Positions 45,834 to 57,400 of a stretch of 64,000 nucleotides of DNA are shown here, in pieces (the stretch's first letter is position 1; the number at the start of each line of letters is the position of its first letter). The DNA is taken from NCBI GenBank assembly GCA_047967505.1, contig CM106540.1, one strand, 5' to 3'. The notes beneath the pieces were generated by a model, which was not told the DNA's origin, ran no database searches, and saw only the letters and a list, made by a program, of their open reading frames with translations. The stretch is from Dipteris shenzhenensis. Taxonomy: Eukaryota; Polypodiophyta; Polypodiopsida; Gleicheniales. The position numbers and the translations under genes were made by a program.

Positions 45834-48800
45834 ATGGAATCCTCTTCCATGTCTGAAAAGGAGTTTTTCATCATTAAAAAGTTTGATGGGACAAAATTTT
45901 CTTTGTGGAAAGAACAGATAAGGGATGTGCTTATTTAGAAGAAGCATATTAAACCCTTCGCAAGGATTGAAGCTAAGCCTGCAGAGATGTCTGAGGATGA
46001 TTGGAATGAGTTGGATGCATTAGCAAAGTCTACTATTAGATTTCATCTTGCAAAGTCAGTTTATTTCACAGTAGTAAATGAGCAGACTATGGAAGATTTG
46101 TGGAAGAAATTGTGTGCCACTTATGAGAAGGAAACTACCTCTAATAAAGTTTACCTCATGAAGAGGTTGTTTGAAGGAAGGGGTCTCCATTTCTTCTCAC
46201 TTGAATGAATTCAATATTATTTTCAGCCAGCTTCAGGCTCAGAAGATGAATTTTGATGCAGAGACTCAGGCAATATTTCTCTTATGTTTATTGCCATCCT
46301 CATGGGATACCTTCTGTACAACTGTCATCAGTAACTTTGCACCTGGTGGAGTATTGAAGTTTGATGATGTTGTGGGTAGCTTGTTGGTCGAGGAGATTAG
46401 AAGGAAGTCTATGGATGGCAAAAAGCAGGATGCAGCCTTAAATGTGATCACAGTTCAGGGGGAAGTCCCAAGAAAGAGGGAAGTCTCGTAGCAAATCTAG
46501 GGCATGGAACATTGAGTGTTACCACTGTGGCAAGAAGGGCCATATGAAAAAGGATTGCTACAAGCTGAAAAGAGAGCAAAAGGATAAGAAAAAGAATGCA
46601 AATTGGGGTTCAAATAAGAAGAAAGAGAGTCCAAGGGAGGACAAAGGAAAAATGAAGATCAAGGAGATTAATGCAATCACTGATGATAGTGACAATGACA
46701 TTCTCTTCATGTCTAGTCTACCTATAGACTTGCTCACCACTTTAGATGATGCATATTCCCAGGATTGGATTTTGGATTTTGGTGCTTCATTCCATGTTAC
46801 CCCCCATAGGGAATGGTTCTCCACTTATGACAATGGAAAGACAGGTTGCGTGCATCTTGGAAATAACTATGCATGTGATAGTAGGGGAGCAAGTGACATA
46901 AAGTTTTCTTTTGCTAATGGGTTTGCATTTGTTTTGAAAAATGTGAGACATGTGCCTAAGTTGACCGAGTCTTATTTCAGTGGGTCAGCTGGATGATGCT
47001 AGTTTTCAGACCACTTTTGGCTTCATAGTTGGAAAATTCAAAAGGGCTCTATGGTTTTGGCCGGGGGTGCCGAGTGTGGGACTTTGTATCCCTTACATGT
47101 ATTAAGGGTGTCTGATCATGTTGTTGTAATTACCGAGCAGCCAAGTACTTCTTTGTGGCATTACAGGTTGGGGCACATGAGCCAGAATGGAATGAAACTC
47201 TTATGCCGTTTGGGTTATGTATCGCATTTGAGTTTTTTTGATTTTGAATTTTGTGAACACTGTGAAGCAGACTAAATCAACCCATAAAAGAAGGGGAAAG
47301 AAAGAGCTTGAAAGGCTTGATTTGGTGCATTCAAACATATGTGGTCCCATGCCTACACGGTCATTAGGCGAGGCTAAATACTATGTGACATTCATTGATG
47401 ATGCAACTAGGAAAGTGTGGGCTTATGCTGTAGCTCGGAAGAGTCATGTGTTCCAGTATTTCAAAAATGGTTGGCTTTGACTGAAAATCAGTCAGGTAGA
47501 ACGCTTAAATGCCTACGGAATGATAATGGTGGAGAGTATATCTCTAGTATATCTCTCACGACTTTCAACATTTCTATGATACACGTGGGATTAAGAGGGA
47601 GCTCACGTCCCCTCGTACTCCAGAGCAGAATCCAGTTACAGAACAGACGAACTGCACCATTCAGGAAAGGTTGCAATGTATGCTTTCCAATGCAAGCCTT
47701 TCTGGTGGTTTTTGGGCTGAGGCAATGAAGATTGCAGTGCATGTGATCAATAGATCACCTAGCAAGAGTTTGGATGGTGGTATTCTTGAAGAGGCATGGA
47801 GTGGCAAGAAGCCCTCTTACTCTCATTTGTGCATATTTGGGTGTGAGGCATATGCACATGTGCCAAAAGAGCTTCGGAAGAAGCTAGATCCTAAGTCTAG
47901 GAAATGCATTTTTCTAGGTTATGGTGACAGTGGAGGGATGGGCTATCATCTCAGCGATCCAGAAGCAAAGAAAATTTTATGAAGCCATGATGTGGTCTTC
48001 AATGAGAAGAAGATGCATAAGACACCCATGAGGGATGTGGAAATCAGGAGAATCACTTTCCAGGATGTGAATCCACCCACATATGTTGATAGATAGCAAG
48101 CTGTCCATGCACCGAATGTGCAGGAAATGGTGCCACTAGGTACTCCCACAGGTACACAATCAAGGGCAGATGATGGATCATCTATTAATGGCAATGATGG
48201 GCCAAATGTGGCTGATATGCAGGCGAGACAGCAAGTTGAAATGCCCTTGAGAACAACATCTAGAGTGTCTAGACCACCTGAGAGATTTGTTCCAGGGTAG
48301 ACTATGTGATGCTTATTACTAATTGCGGGGAGCCTTCTTGCTATAGAGAGGCTATGATGCACGAGGATTAGTGCAAGTGGGAGTATGCTATGCAATCATA
48401 TGAGTTCACTCATAAAGAATAAGACTTGGGACTTGGTTTCTTTGCCACATGGAAAGAAAGCATTGCCATGTAAATGGGTCTATAAGATGAAGGTCAGAGG
48501 TGATGATGTGCCTAAGTACAAGGCCCGTTTGGTTGCTAAAGGGTTCAAGCAAGAGAACGGTGTGGAATTTGATGAGATATTCTCTCCGGTTGTGAAGATG
48601 ACCACACTTAGATGTGTACTTGGACTTGTGGCAATAGAGGATATCCAAGAGCTTATGCAGATGGATGTCAAGATAGCTTTCTTGCATGGGGATGTGCATG
48701 AGGAAATTTAGATGATACAGCGAGAAGGCTTTGAAGAAAAGGGCAGCAAGCTGAAAAAGAGCCTCTATGGCCTTAAGCAAGTGCCTAGAGAATGGTATCA

Positions 48801-49890
48801 CAAGTTTGATGCTTTCATTCGGTCCCAAGGTTTCAGAAGAAGCGAGATTGATCACTGCCTCTACACTAAAAGGGCTTAGGATAATAGCCTGATACTCTTG
48901 GCACTTTATGTAGATGATATGTTATTGGCTAGCAAGAATACTTATGAGCTTGATGCATTGAAGGCCAAGTTGCATGAGGCCTTTCACATGAAGGATTTGG
49001 GATCTGCAGGTCATATTCTTGGTATGCGTATCATGCGTGACCGGAGTAGGAAACTCCTTTGGCTTTCACAGAAGGAGTATGTTACAAAAAAGTTGCAGCA
49101 TTTCAATATGGAGGGGGGAAGGCAGTAAGTACTCCATTACCTCCATATGTGAAACTGAGTCACGCAGATAGTCCCAAATCAAATGAGGAGAGGGCCATGA
49201 TGGTCAAGGTTCCTTATGCGTCAGTGGTTGGGAGTCTTATGTATGCTATGATGTCTACTAAGCTGGACATTGCATTTGTAGTGGGAGTTATTAGCTGCTG
49301 GTATATGGCTAATTTAGAAAAGAGGCATTGGGAGGCAGTTAAGTGCATCATGAGGTACATGAAGGGTACCAAGGAGGTGTGTATCTGCTTTGGTAGAGGA
49401 GAGATGCACGTATTTAGGTACACAGATTCCAACTATGCAGGGCATGTGGATAACAGAAGATCCACTTCTTGTTATGTGTTCACCTTTGCAGGTGGTGTAG
49501 TGTCATGGATGTCTCGTGCATAGAAGTGCATTGCTTTGTTTACCACAGAGGCCGAGTATGTTGCAACCATAGAGGGTTGCAACGAGGCTATATGGCTTGA
49601 TCGGCCAGTGAGAGATTTGGGGATTCATACAGGTGTACCACCATTGCATAGTGATTCCATGAGTGCTAGTCAGCTAGCACGAAATTCGGTATTTCATGCA
49701 AAGACCAAACACATTGAGGTCAGGTACCATTTTATCCAAGGAGGTACTTGAGGACAAGCGCATAGAGCTTGTGAAGGTTCATACAGATGATAACCTTGCA
49801 GATATGCTGACAAAGAGTCTACCTAGTCAGTGGTTTGAGTATTGTCGCGTATTGATGGCATTGGATAGTATGCTCATTGGTTGTTCTCCC
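45834..49890 (+). pseudogene. Copia gag-pol polyprotein, broken
   Basis: Starts at ATG 45834 (MESSSMSEKEFFIIKKFDGT). Domains in order: gag (FDGTKFSLWKEQIRDVLI, later LLCLLPSSWDTFCTTVIS); zinc knuckle CYHCGKKGHMKKDC (46517-46558); protease with DFGASFHV near 46774, where the family has DSG, so the second active-site residue is changed to Phe. The integrase follows with WHYRLGHMSQNG, LDLVHSNICGPMP and FIDDATRKVWAYA, then WAEAMKIAVHVINRSPSKSL. The RT has CKWVYKMKVRGD, KARLVAKGFKQENGVEFDEI, MDVKIAFLHGD and an intact YVDD at 48907-48918. RNase H closes with YTDSNYAGHVDNRRSTS and CIALFTTEAEYVA, then HTDDNLADMLTKSLP. Breaks include TAG stops at about 45937, 48709, 48876 and 49521, and frameshifts near 46180, 46470, 47270, 47480, 49120 and 49740. 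Confidence 0.9.
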
Positions 49891-49910
49891 TTAAAGGCAT
49901 ATTGGCCTTT

Positions 49911-49921
49911 AAGTGGGAGGT
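49911..49921 (+). other. Polypurine tract
   Basis: aagtgggaggt directly precedes the TG start of the right LTR at 49922; expected site of plus-strand priming. Confidence 0.75.
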
Positions 49922-50113
49922 TGTGGGGGTTAAAGGTCACTGTACCTTAGCCCTAGTTATGTACAATACTTAAATACATATATATATGGATGAAATAGAA
50001 GATTAGGGTGTTCTGGACCCACCAAAAAACTTGTGTCTCTCAAGCTCCCTCCCTCCCTCTTAGCTTCTATTGTGTGCTCACACAATGCATCTATTCTTCC
50101 CCATGTTCCAACA
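49922..50113 (+). repeat. Right LTR of the Copia element
   Basis: Begins TGTGGGGGTTAAAGG and ends CCATGTTCCAACA, 192 bp. A TATA-like acatatatatatgg is at about 49976. Apart from the last ~32 bp it does not resemble the left LTR. Confidence 0.75.
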
Positions 50114-50325
50114 CCTTTCCCTTTCTCAAGGGTGGAGGGTCAGCAAAACAGATTTGGAAGGGGCACACGAGGAAGAGGCATCGAGTGAGATCATTGTTAC
50201 TTGCTATCATGGAGAGGTTGGCGAGGTGGCCTTAGCCTTTCCCTTTCTCAAGGGTGGAGGGTCAGTGCTAGATTCGAAAGGGGCACACGAGGAAGAGGCA
50301 CTAGGCGAGATCGCTATTGTGGGGA
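50114..50325. repeat. 122-bp tandem units at the Copia target
   Basis: Unit 1 is 50114-50235 and unit 2 starts at 50236, both beginning cctttccctttctcaagggt. A preceding unit is represented by the left flank of the Copia element, so the array predates the insertion. CCTTT at 50114-50118 is the right target duplication. Confidence 0.85.
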
Positions 50326-52411
50326 GGGATGGGGCAAGGGGGTGGTCGTAAGGGTAATAACGGGTGGGAGAAGTGGGAGGGGGGGAAAAAGGAACAAGGG
50401 GGGAAGTAGAGAAGGGAAGGTGCACATTAGAGGGGGCAAGGGGGAAGGGTTTGAGGGGATGAGGGGGGGGCATGTGTGCCTGAGGTCTTTGGGTCTCCTC
50501 CTTTGCTATCGGCAAGACGAGGGAGGACGACTCTAGGGTCTCTGAGGCTTCAGAGTTTGACGAAACTCTGCTCTTACTACTACTACTATGCGCATGGAGT
50601 CTTGCCTATGGGGGGGTCTCAAGAGTCGATTGAAGTCGAGGACCCCCTATTCAAAGCTCGTGGTCCATTTGTCTAGGGGCTGACAACCTAATCTCATTGG
50701 GACTGAGTAGCTACTTGTGATCACCTCTTACAGCTTGCATGCTGCAATTGGGTCTTTTTAACCCACTTACTCCACTTCTTCTTCCCCACCCTAGTCCACC
50801 TTCCCTTAGAAGGCTTGATGCACGGGGTTTAGGACTCGTGCTGCTATTGCTAAGGCTTTTGCTATGGTTGTCTACAAGCCGCTGGTTTCCACCATCCTCC
50901 TGAGCATTTCTATGCTGTCACTATTTCTCATGAGGGGAGGAAGGGGCATGGCTCAGGCCTTGTGTACAATCATGGGCTAAATGCCACATCTATCTATGTC
51001 TCAGATATTGGCCCGGTAATATGGAGACCTCCAATCTCTGATGAAGTGTACTCCCTCAAGAGTCTCTAAGAGAATCACCTCTGGGAGTGTTTCTGGTCTC
51101 TCTACAACCAATCAAAGATGAGGAACCCCATTATTTGCCACTATAGGCATGGTCAACTCTGAAGGATACTCTAGTATTGTGTCAAATGCCCATCTGATGG
51201 AAGGAAGGATCGCCCTGTATTCCAACAGGACCCGAGGAGGAAAATGGTGAAAGAGGAGGGAACCCTTATCGAACCTTGTCTAGATATGTGAAGGCTTGAA
51301 TGAGATTCAATAGGGAAGGTTGTGCTAAAGAGAAAAAGCCCTGGAGTTCTTCCATGAGCTAGCTCTCAACCTTGGAAAATCAATGGAATGTGCAATGGAG
51401 TAACTGGGTTGCAAAGGGGAAATGCCACACTACTAAAAGGGGTTGTAGCTCAATGTTCCCATGCCTTGCAATATGATAGGAAACCACAGCCCATATATTG
51501 AGCTATGGCTAAGCAACATGTAGGGAAGGGGTCACAAGACAATGTGCCCCCACCTTGAGGCACTTTGGACTGTGCACTGTTGCCATAGTGGAGAAGAGGA
51601 ACAAGGGTGTAGGGGAGAAGAGGATTAGAGGTAGGGGAGGGGGGGTAATAGATATTTATTGATATCTCAAGCATCATAATGAATTTATTTTAAAAGAACC
51701 TTGAAATAGTTTTGAGTACTTTGAAAACCATTACTCAAGACAACACAAAGTTTAGTGTAGAAGACTAGTTTACATTTTTTGTGCTAGGAGTTAGTCTCAA
51801 TCAAGTCCAATCTTCAATAGGAGGCAATTAACCTTGCCAAGAAGCAATTGAGTGTATTGGCATTAGGTATTCATTGAAATGGCATAAATAGTGGACATGA
51901 GGCCTTTTGAAAACATCAATGATAAATTGGTAATTTATGTAGAAGAGTTAATCTCACACATGCTAGATGATATCATAGAATTTGAAAATGATGATCCTTC
52001 CTAGAGAATACATCAATCATTTTAAAAATTACGATCTAAGTTCTTTGATACCAAATAATTTGATTCAAAAATCCAGTATTGGTTCAAGAGCATCTATGCA
52101 CATGAGCTTAAAAAAGGATTGGGTCAAACCCATCAAGCCATGGGAAAATTCCATAATTTTTAGCTTGGTGATGACAAAATAGGAGGGGGAGAAGGGAGGA
52201 GGAGGAGGGGGGAGGAGGAGGAGAGGGAGAGGATGGGTTGCAAGGTTGGAGGAGAGGGGAGGAGGAGTTGCAAGGTTAGGACATGCTTTTGGATGTGGAG
52301 TGCAAGGAAGCATGGACACTTGAGACAATTGCTTGGAATACCAAAGTAGAACTCAACACAATGCCTCATTCCATTATGGGGTATTTATACAAGTTGGAGA
52401 GCTTCTCTCTC
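50326..52411. other. No supported gene; G-rich and purine-rich tracts
   Basis: 50330-50470 is G-rich (gtgggagggggggaaaaagg). 52180-52262 is a purine-rich tract (aggaggaggaggggggagga). Between them are short open frames, including an unassigned plus-strand run around 50880-51070, that show no domain. Confidence 0.4.
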
Positions 52412-52620
52412 TGCATGTAGGAATTGTAAAACATTCTCTCTCTACATGTAGAACTTGCATATAGAAGTTGCATGTAGGAGTTGCAAGTTGCATGTAGAGC
52501 TCGCATGTTGCATGGAGTTGCATGTTGCATGTAGGAGTTGCATGTAGAACTTGCATGTAGGAGTTGCACATAGAAATCACATGTTGCATGTAGAACTTGC
52601 ATGTAGAATGTGCAAGTTGG
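52412..52620. repeat. Short-unit minisatellite
   Basis: Imperfect 13-17-bp units alternate gcatgtagaactt and gcatgtaggagtt, with occasional cgcatgttgcatgg. The Cys/His/Asn-rich open frames on the minus strand (HATCELYMQ and so on) are products of the repeat. Confidence 0.9.
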
Positions 52621-53390
52621 ATTCCTAAGAGGGATTGTTCCTAGCCTTATGCAAGTACAAGCGGAGCTTTGCCACTACTCTACACACATATTCTGTGCTA
52701 CCTAAGTCCATGTTGACATAGAACAACATACTCTCAGATCCATTTTATTACCCGTCCTTCGGGTCATGGCTTATTTTGATTTTGGAGTTGGGATGCCATG
52801 TGCGTAACCCAGTAGCTGTTGAGCTTGTGGCATGCCAATCACTGCTGCTGTAATGCTTTTGCACCATACAATTTGTGGTCTATAGTTAGAAAAGTTATCT
52901 CCTCTTGAGGAGGGGTAGATGGCTATGAATTATGGAGGGGATCTCGTTGCTAAAGCTACAGACTCTGCCATCGAATCTTCTTGGGAAGAGGTTTGGCAGG
53001 GGTATCATTGTTGAGGCTAGCATTTCTTGCTATTTTGCATACAAGTTGGATGCAATTACACCCGTATCATTGAGCTTGTAGATTAGTTTGTATGCAAGTC
53101 TAATATTTGTGCATTTAGGAGACGACTGTTTTTGGTGGGCGTCTCGTTGTTGCTGAGGCTATAGACTCTTTTGCCAATTCATCTTGAGTTTTGGCATAGC
53201 TTCTTGTCCTACTTGTGAATTCATTGCATGCTTTGAGAGTATGGAATTAAAATGTGTGATACTATTATTGATGCAATCTATTGTGTGCCTATGCAAAATT
53301 ATGTGAGTGCACGTGATCTGTTGAATTAGGTAGGGACTAACTATATGCTTATTTGTGGGATTTCATAGGGAAACTAAGACTCAATCATCC
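52621..53390. other. No supported gene
   Basis: AT-rich, unremarkable sequence; no open frame of note on either strand. Confidence 0.4.
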
Positions 53391-53551
53391 CTAAGTGGAA
53401 ATTGATTAGGTTTTCCTAAATGTGCTAAGTGGAAATTGATTAGGTTTTCCTAAATGTGCAAAAACATGCACATGCTAGTGAGTGTGCATGTAACAATCTA
53501 GTGCAAACTATATGTGCAAAAACATGCATATGCTAGTGAGTGCACGTGTAA
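53391..53551. repeat. Two nested small duplications
   Basis: A 34-bp unit (ctaagtggaaattgattagg plus ttttcctaaatgtg) is exactly tandem at 53391-53424 and 53425-53458. A 39-bp block starting tgtgcaaaaacatgca is duplicated at 53455-53493 and 53513-53551 with three or four differences. Confidence 0.9.
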
Positions 53552-53664
53552 TCCCAGCAAGATTTGATAGGATTTCTTGGGGAGATTTGAGATTGTAAAT
53601 TGAATGGAAAAATGGACTCTTGTGACTTTGTTGACTCGCCATTCACTATTCCCAAGGGTTTTGC

Positions 53665-55310
53665 CTATGAATCATCGATAAGGCATGTGTTGAAATTAGC
53701 CTTTTGCATTGTTGGGAGACTACATTCATCGTAGAGCTCCTTGGATAGGACATTTACACCTACTCCACCATCCACTGTGGCTTGGACTTCATCATATGCC
53801 TTGTGGATCAAAGGCATAGTGATGTTGCATATGTCATCTCTCTCACCCATCCACACAGGGATATCTTCTATGTCTTTCATAGGTGGAGGGGGATTTGCAA
53901 GTTCAATCTAGCCTTTATAACTCTCCCAGAGATTGGGACAATTCCGTAGTAGGATTTCGATGGGAATTGACACAGGACAACTTAGAATGCTAGAAAGCAT
54001 GGCTCCTTCAAGTTGGCAGGATGGTACATTATGATGCAGATTCTGTTGTTGGAATAGAGGCTCGAATACAATATCAATACTCGGTGGGGCCAAGTTAGGG
54101 ATTGGATCTTGTGATTACTTCTCAGTCTTAAATTGAGCTTTTTCCTTTTGTACCCATTGTTGAAGTGCCTGAAATCGAGCCTTCTCCACTTCTGCATTTG
54201 GGTATGGAGCTTCTTTTATTTGAGGCTTGGGAGTTGATGTGGATGAGCTTGGTTGCTCATTGCTTGGCGGTGGTAGAGGCACTTGTGCTTTCTTGTGAAG
54301 AAGTCGTCCTGGTTGGATTGGAATATTAGGGTCCTTGGTGACCTCTTTTTGCTGGTGTGTAATTACATTCACAGGTTGTGATATTATGCTTGTCGGCCCC
54401 AGACTTTGATGGCCCACCCCAATAATGCTTATTGGGACATCGAGCTTGTTGTGGGACCTTATTTTTCATGGGGCAATCCATACAGGCATGGCCTATGCCA
54501 CAATCTTTGTAGAGTGGTTGGAAAGTAGTAGGGCTACCACGATGAGGGCACTCTATGATTCGAGGATTTTCTCCACAACCATAGCACTTGATTGTTGGCA
54601 CTCGATATGTGTTGGGTTGAACTTGATTTGCATAGACTGGTATTAAACCTTATGCACCATCTACATAGTACACTAGGTACTTGGCTTCATACTCGAATGG
54701 CGAATCCACTTCCTCGGCTTGCAATTGTTGTATTGGAACTTCCTGAGGAGCTGGATTTGGCGCTCTTGGATTTGGATTCCTGAGTGATTGCAGGAATTGT
54801 GTCCGAATGGGAACATGATTTAGCCTCGAAGCTGGGGGCGCTTGTGCAAGTGCCGGTTGCGTGTACACTGGCATGGGTGTCGGTTGGTATTGTTGAGGTT
54901 GAGGTGGGTTGTTGCGCATGTTGAAGATGCAACTATTTTCATCATGTCTACCGATGATGCAGATATGGCACCACAACCTTAGCGGTGGATTTGCTTGTGC
55001 AGTGATTTAGACTCTTAGGACCGAGCATTCATTTGCTGTATGATTGGCCATGCAGTGTGGGCACCATACATTTTCTTGCCATGTATAAGTCTGAGGTGGT
55101 GGTGGCTGTCATGCGAAGCTTTTGTTCTATGTCTTGCATCATTTCTTCTTTTAGCTTCAGGGTCATGGCCTCTAGGTGATCTTCATTAGACGTTTTGGCA
55201 GTGGACTTGGATTTGCCCTTTTTAGAGCACTTATCTCATGCACTGGATCTTCCATCATCACTGCTGCTGGTGTCAGAGTTAGTCATGCCATCCTCGATGT
55301 CAATGGCTAC
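53665..55310 (-). pseudogene. Ty3/gypsy-type gag and protease fragment
   Basis: Minus-strand order: a hydrophilic N-terminal part (about 55300-55100: KCSKKGKSKSTAKTSNEDH, EEMMQDIEQKLRM); a Cys/His box WCHICIIGRHDENSCIF (about 54970); a Pro/Gln-rich linker; a second Cys-rich box CYGCGENPRIIECPHRG and CGIGHACMDCPMKNK (about 54590-54460). A basic linker follows, then a retropepsin-like strand (about 53790-53700: QATVDGGVGVNVLSKELYDE), where DGG stands in for D-S/T-G. The segments share frames over long distances and are separated by single stops that can be read as changed Gln or Arg codons. No reverse transcriptase follows; the fragment ends near 53665. Its gag with two Cys-rich boxes resembles, in layout, the one at 403-1838 on the other strand. 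Confidence 0.65.
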
Positions 55311-56676
55311 CCCATGAGCAGCAATTAATATTTCGTAACTGCAAATCTTTTTCATGTTTTTGTAGATTTTCTTCCTTAGTCCTGTAATGAACCATGCCGT
55401 GAGATTTCATGCAATGTAATTAGCATGCATACGTTAGTGTGAGGGTAGAGTGGTATAGTGTGAATAAGGGGATCAACCCCATCCACATGTGGATTGTGTA
55501 TATATTGTTTGTGTCCTAATCTAGATGTATGTTGATAGGTTATCTTGTATTTTTTTCTTTTGACCTGACAAAATATGCCAGTCCCCTATAGCAATCCTTT
55601 CTTGGGATTCCATACTATTTTTTTGCTTTCTCGTGTGAACTAGTGCTAGATTTGTAGTCCACATATGTCAACCTTGTTATTTGTGTGGATGGTCAATGCT
55701 ATATGTGACTACTTATACTGATTATGTTGATGTGACTACTTATACTGATTATGTTGATGTGATCATCTCACTTTTGACCTACCTGTATAATGGATGTTGA
55801 TCATCCTAGTGGGTGACATAATGATTTGTAGTTATTTGTGTGTATGGTCAATGCTATATGTGACTACTTATGCTGACATTATCATCCAATTTTGACTTCG
55901 AGGTTGGTAGTGGATCTTAATTCCTTTTTCATGGATAGCTAGTGCTAGATGTGCAATCTCCTTATGGTAGACCTTGATCATGTTACCCATAGTACATGTT
56001 TTTCTTATGTGTGGCCAATTTGATACATGGTCCATGTATGCCAACCTTAATTGACTGTGATGCATTTATCTCTTAGTGATGCTTAGGGATAACCACATCT
56101 TAAAAAAAGGATGTCACATCATTTTTCGATGTTGAGAAATTAAAGCCCAAAATATTAGCATTTCTTAGCAATGTCATCTTCTGTGACACAAGCATTGCTA
56201 AGTGATGGCAAGCAACAAAATACTGAGTTCAATTTTTTCACCAAGGTGAAAATTAGTGTCACTTGGTTAAGCCAATTTTCGTATGTTATCATCTATGATA
56301 TATTATTTTATTTTTTAAAGAAATGTATTAGCTTTGCCCAAAGTATTATGATGTTCATTTCTCATGGAAAAGGAACAAGCTCACTTACATAAAAATATGT
56401 TTCTTCTCCTTTCAATGTGGCGTATGATTACTTGTGTTATGTGTGCACTCTCTCTGTGGGATCATCTTTGACATGATATTAGAGACCAAGTGACTTCTCT
56501 TTAGCCATTGAATTTGTTGAGGCACCAAGACCCCCTTCCAAGATGTTTATTAGCTCATTTATTGATTTTGTAGCTCATTTTCACCCTCTAATTGCTTTCA
56601 ATGCAATGTCTAATTATCTAGAGCTCAAGATAAAGATATACTCCCATGTGTTTACTTTTTGTGAGTGAGTTTGTAC

Positions 56677-56685
<9 letters not shown>
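55311..56685. other. No supported gene; 27-bp tandem duplication at 55704-55757
   Basis: tgtgactacttatactgatt plus atgttga is exactly tandem at 55704-55730 and 55731-55757. The same context (ggtcaatgctatatgtgact) recurs at about 55849. No coding sequence is recognised. Confidence 0.6.

Positions 56686-56730
<45 letters not shown>
56686..56730. repeat. (GA)n microsatellite
   Basis: About 22 GA units preceded by tgtgt. Confidence 0.95.
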
Positions 56731-56734
<4 letters not shown>

Positions 56735-56889
56735 GAGGTAAGCGTATAAACAAAGAGTATAAACAAAGAAGAGAAGAAAATCCATTCAGGCATGACTTCT
56801 TAGTGTACTCTAGTCACCACAAAACCTAGGTGGAGTCTCCCAAAAAAAATAAATTATAACTAACAAGAAAAGAAGGATCCATCCATCTA

Positions 56890-57400
56890 ACCCAATCCAC
56901 ACTATCTTAGAGAACCTAAAGTTGATGAAGAAACGAGGAATGTCTTTAGCCCACCCCTACATCTTTGACAAGTAGGTGAACTTTTATGTGTAGAAGCAAC
57001 TTTGCTACTAGTGGCAAGCTTGCTTTGTGAAGGATGAGCCAGGGTAAACATGAGTGCTTCTCTTTTAAATTCTCTTCCCATACCTTGTTGAATCTTAATA
57101 GCCAAACCCTTTGAGAGTCCTTCCTTAGCCATTTTTTGTTAAAGGCTCCCACAATGTTATAGGGTTGAGAGAAATAAAATCCGGGTGAAAGATAGAATAG
57201 GGGTCATTTGTTATTATTTTCCATTACCTCTAAATCCATTTTTCCACGAACCTATCTACTACCCATTCCAAATTCACCATCTCTAATCCTCCCTCATGTT
57301 GGGGAGGGTGCAAAACTCTATCCCACCTTGGCTATCTTCTTGTGGTTTGCATCCTCTCCCTATAGAAATGTCTTTAACAAGGAATTGACATTGACGACTC
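56890..57400 (-). pseudogene. LINE RT C-terminus and zf-RVT fragment
   Basis: Minus-strand reading from about 57395 gives LLKTFL, then NHKKIAKVG and, in a second frame, WDRVLHPPQHEGGLEMVNLE, the same post-palm block seen at 42.3 kb. Further on, about 57060-56950, is LPWLILHKASLPLVAKLLLH followed by a Cys-containing segment, the zf-RVT region. Frame changes and stops break it. It directly abuts the truncated Copia element at about 57400, so one inserted into or recombined with the other. Confidence 0.6.

Larger units (their letters stand above)
43945..50113 (+). mobile_element. Ty1/Copia retrotransposon, complete length, dead
   Basis: Element of 6,169 bp bounded by TGTTGGG and TTCCAACA, with 5-bp target duplications CCTTT on both sides. 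It has a tRNA-iMet primer binding site two bases after the left LTR, a polypurine tract before the right LTR, and the Copia order gag, protease, integrase, RT, RNase H between them. The target is inside a tandem 122-bp unit; an uninterrupted unit at 50212-50260 shows the empty site. The two LTRs differ in length (353 and 192 bp) and share only about 32 terminal bases. Many stops and frameshifts show it is old and inactive. Confidence 0.9.

Noticed and set aside
50880-51070. Possible coding stretch on the plus strand
   Set aside because: Protein-like only over short pieces in shifting frames; no family recognised.
52366-52602. Cys/His-rich minus-strand frame resembling a zinc-binding protein
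   Set aside because: Encoded by a 13-17-bp minisatellite; Cys spacing reflects the unit length.
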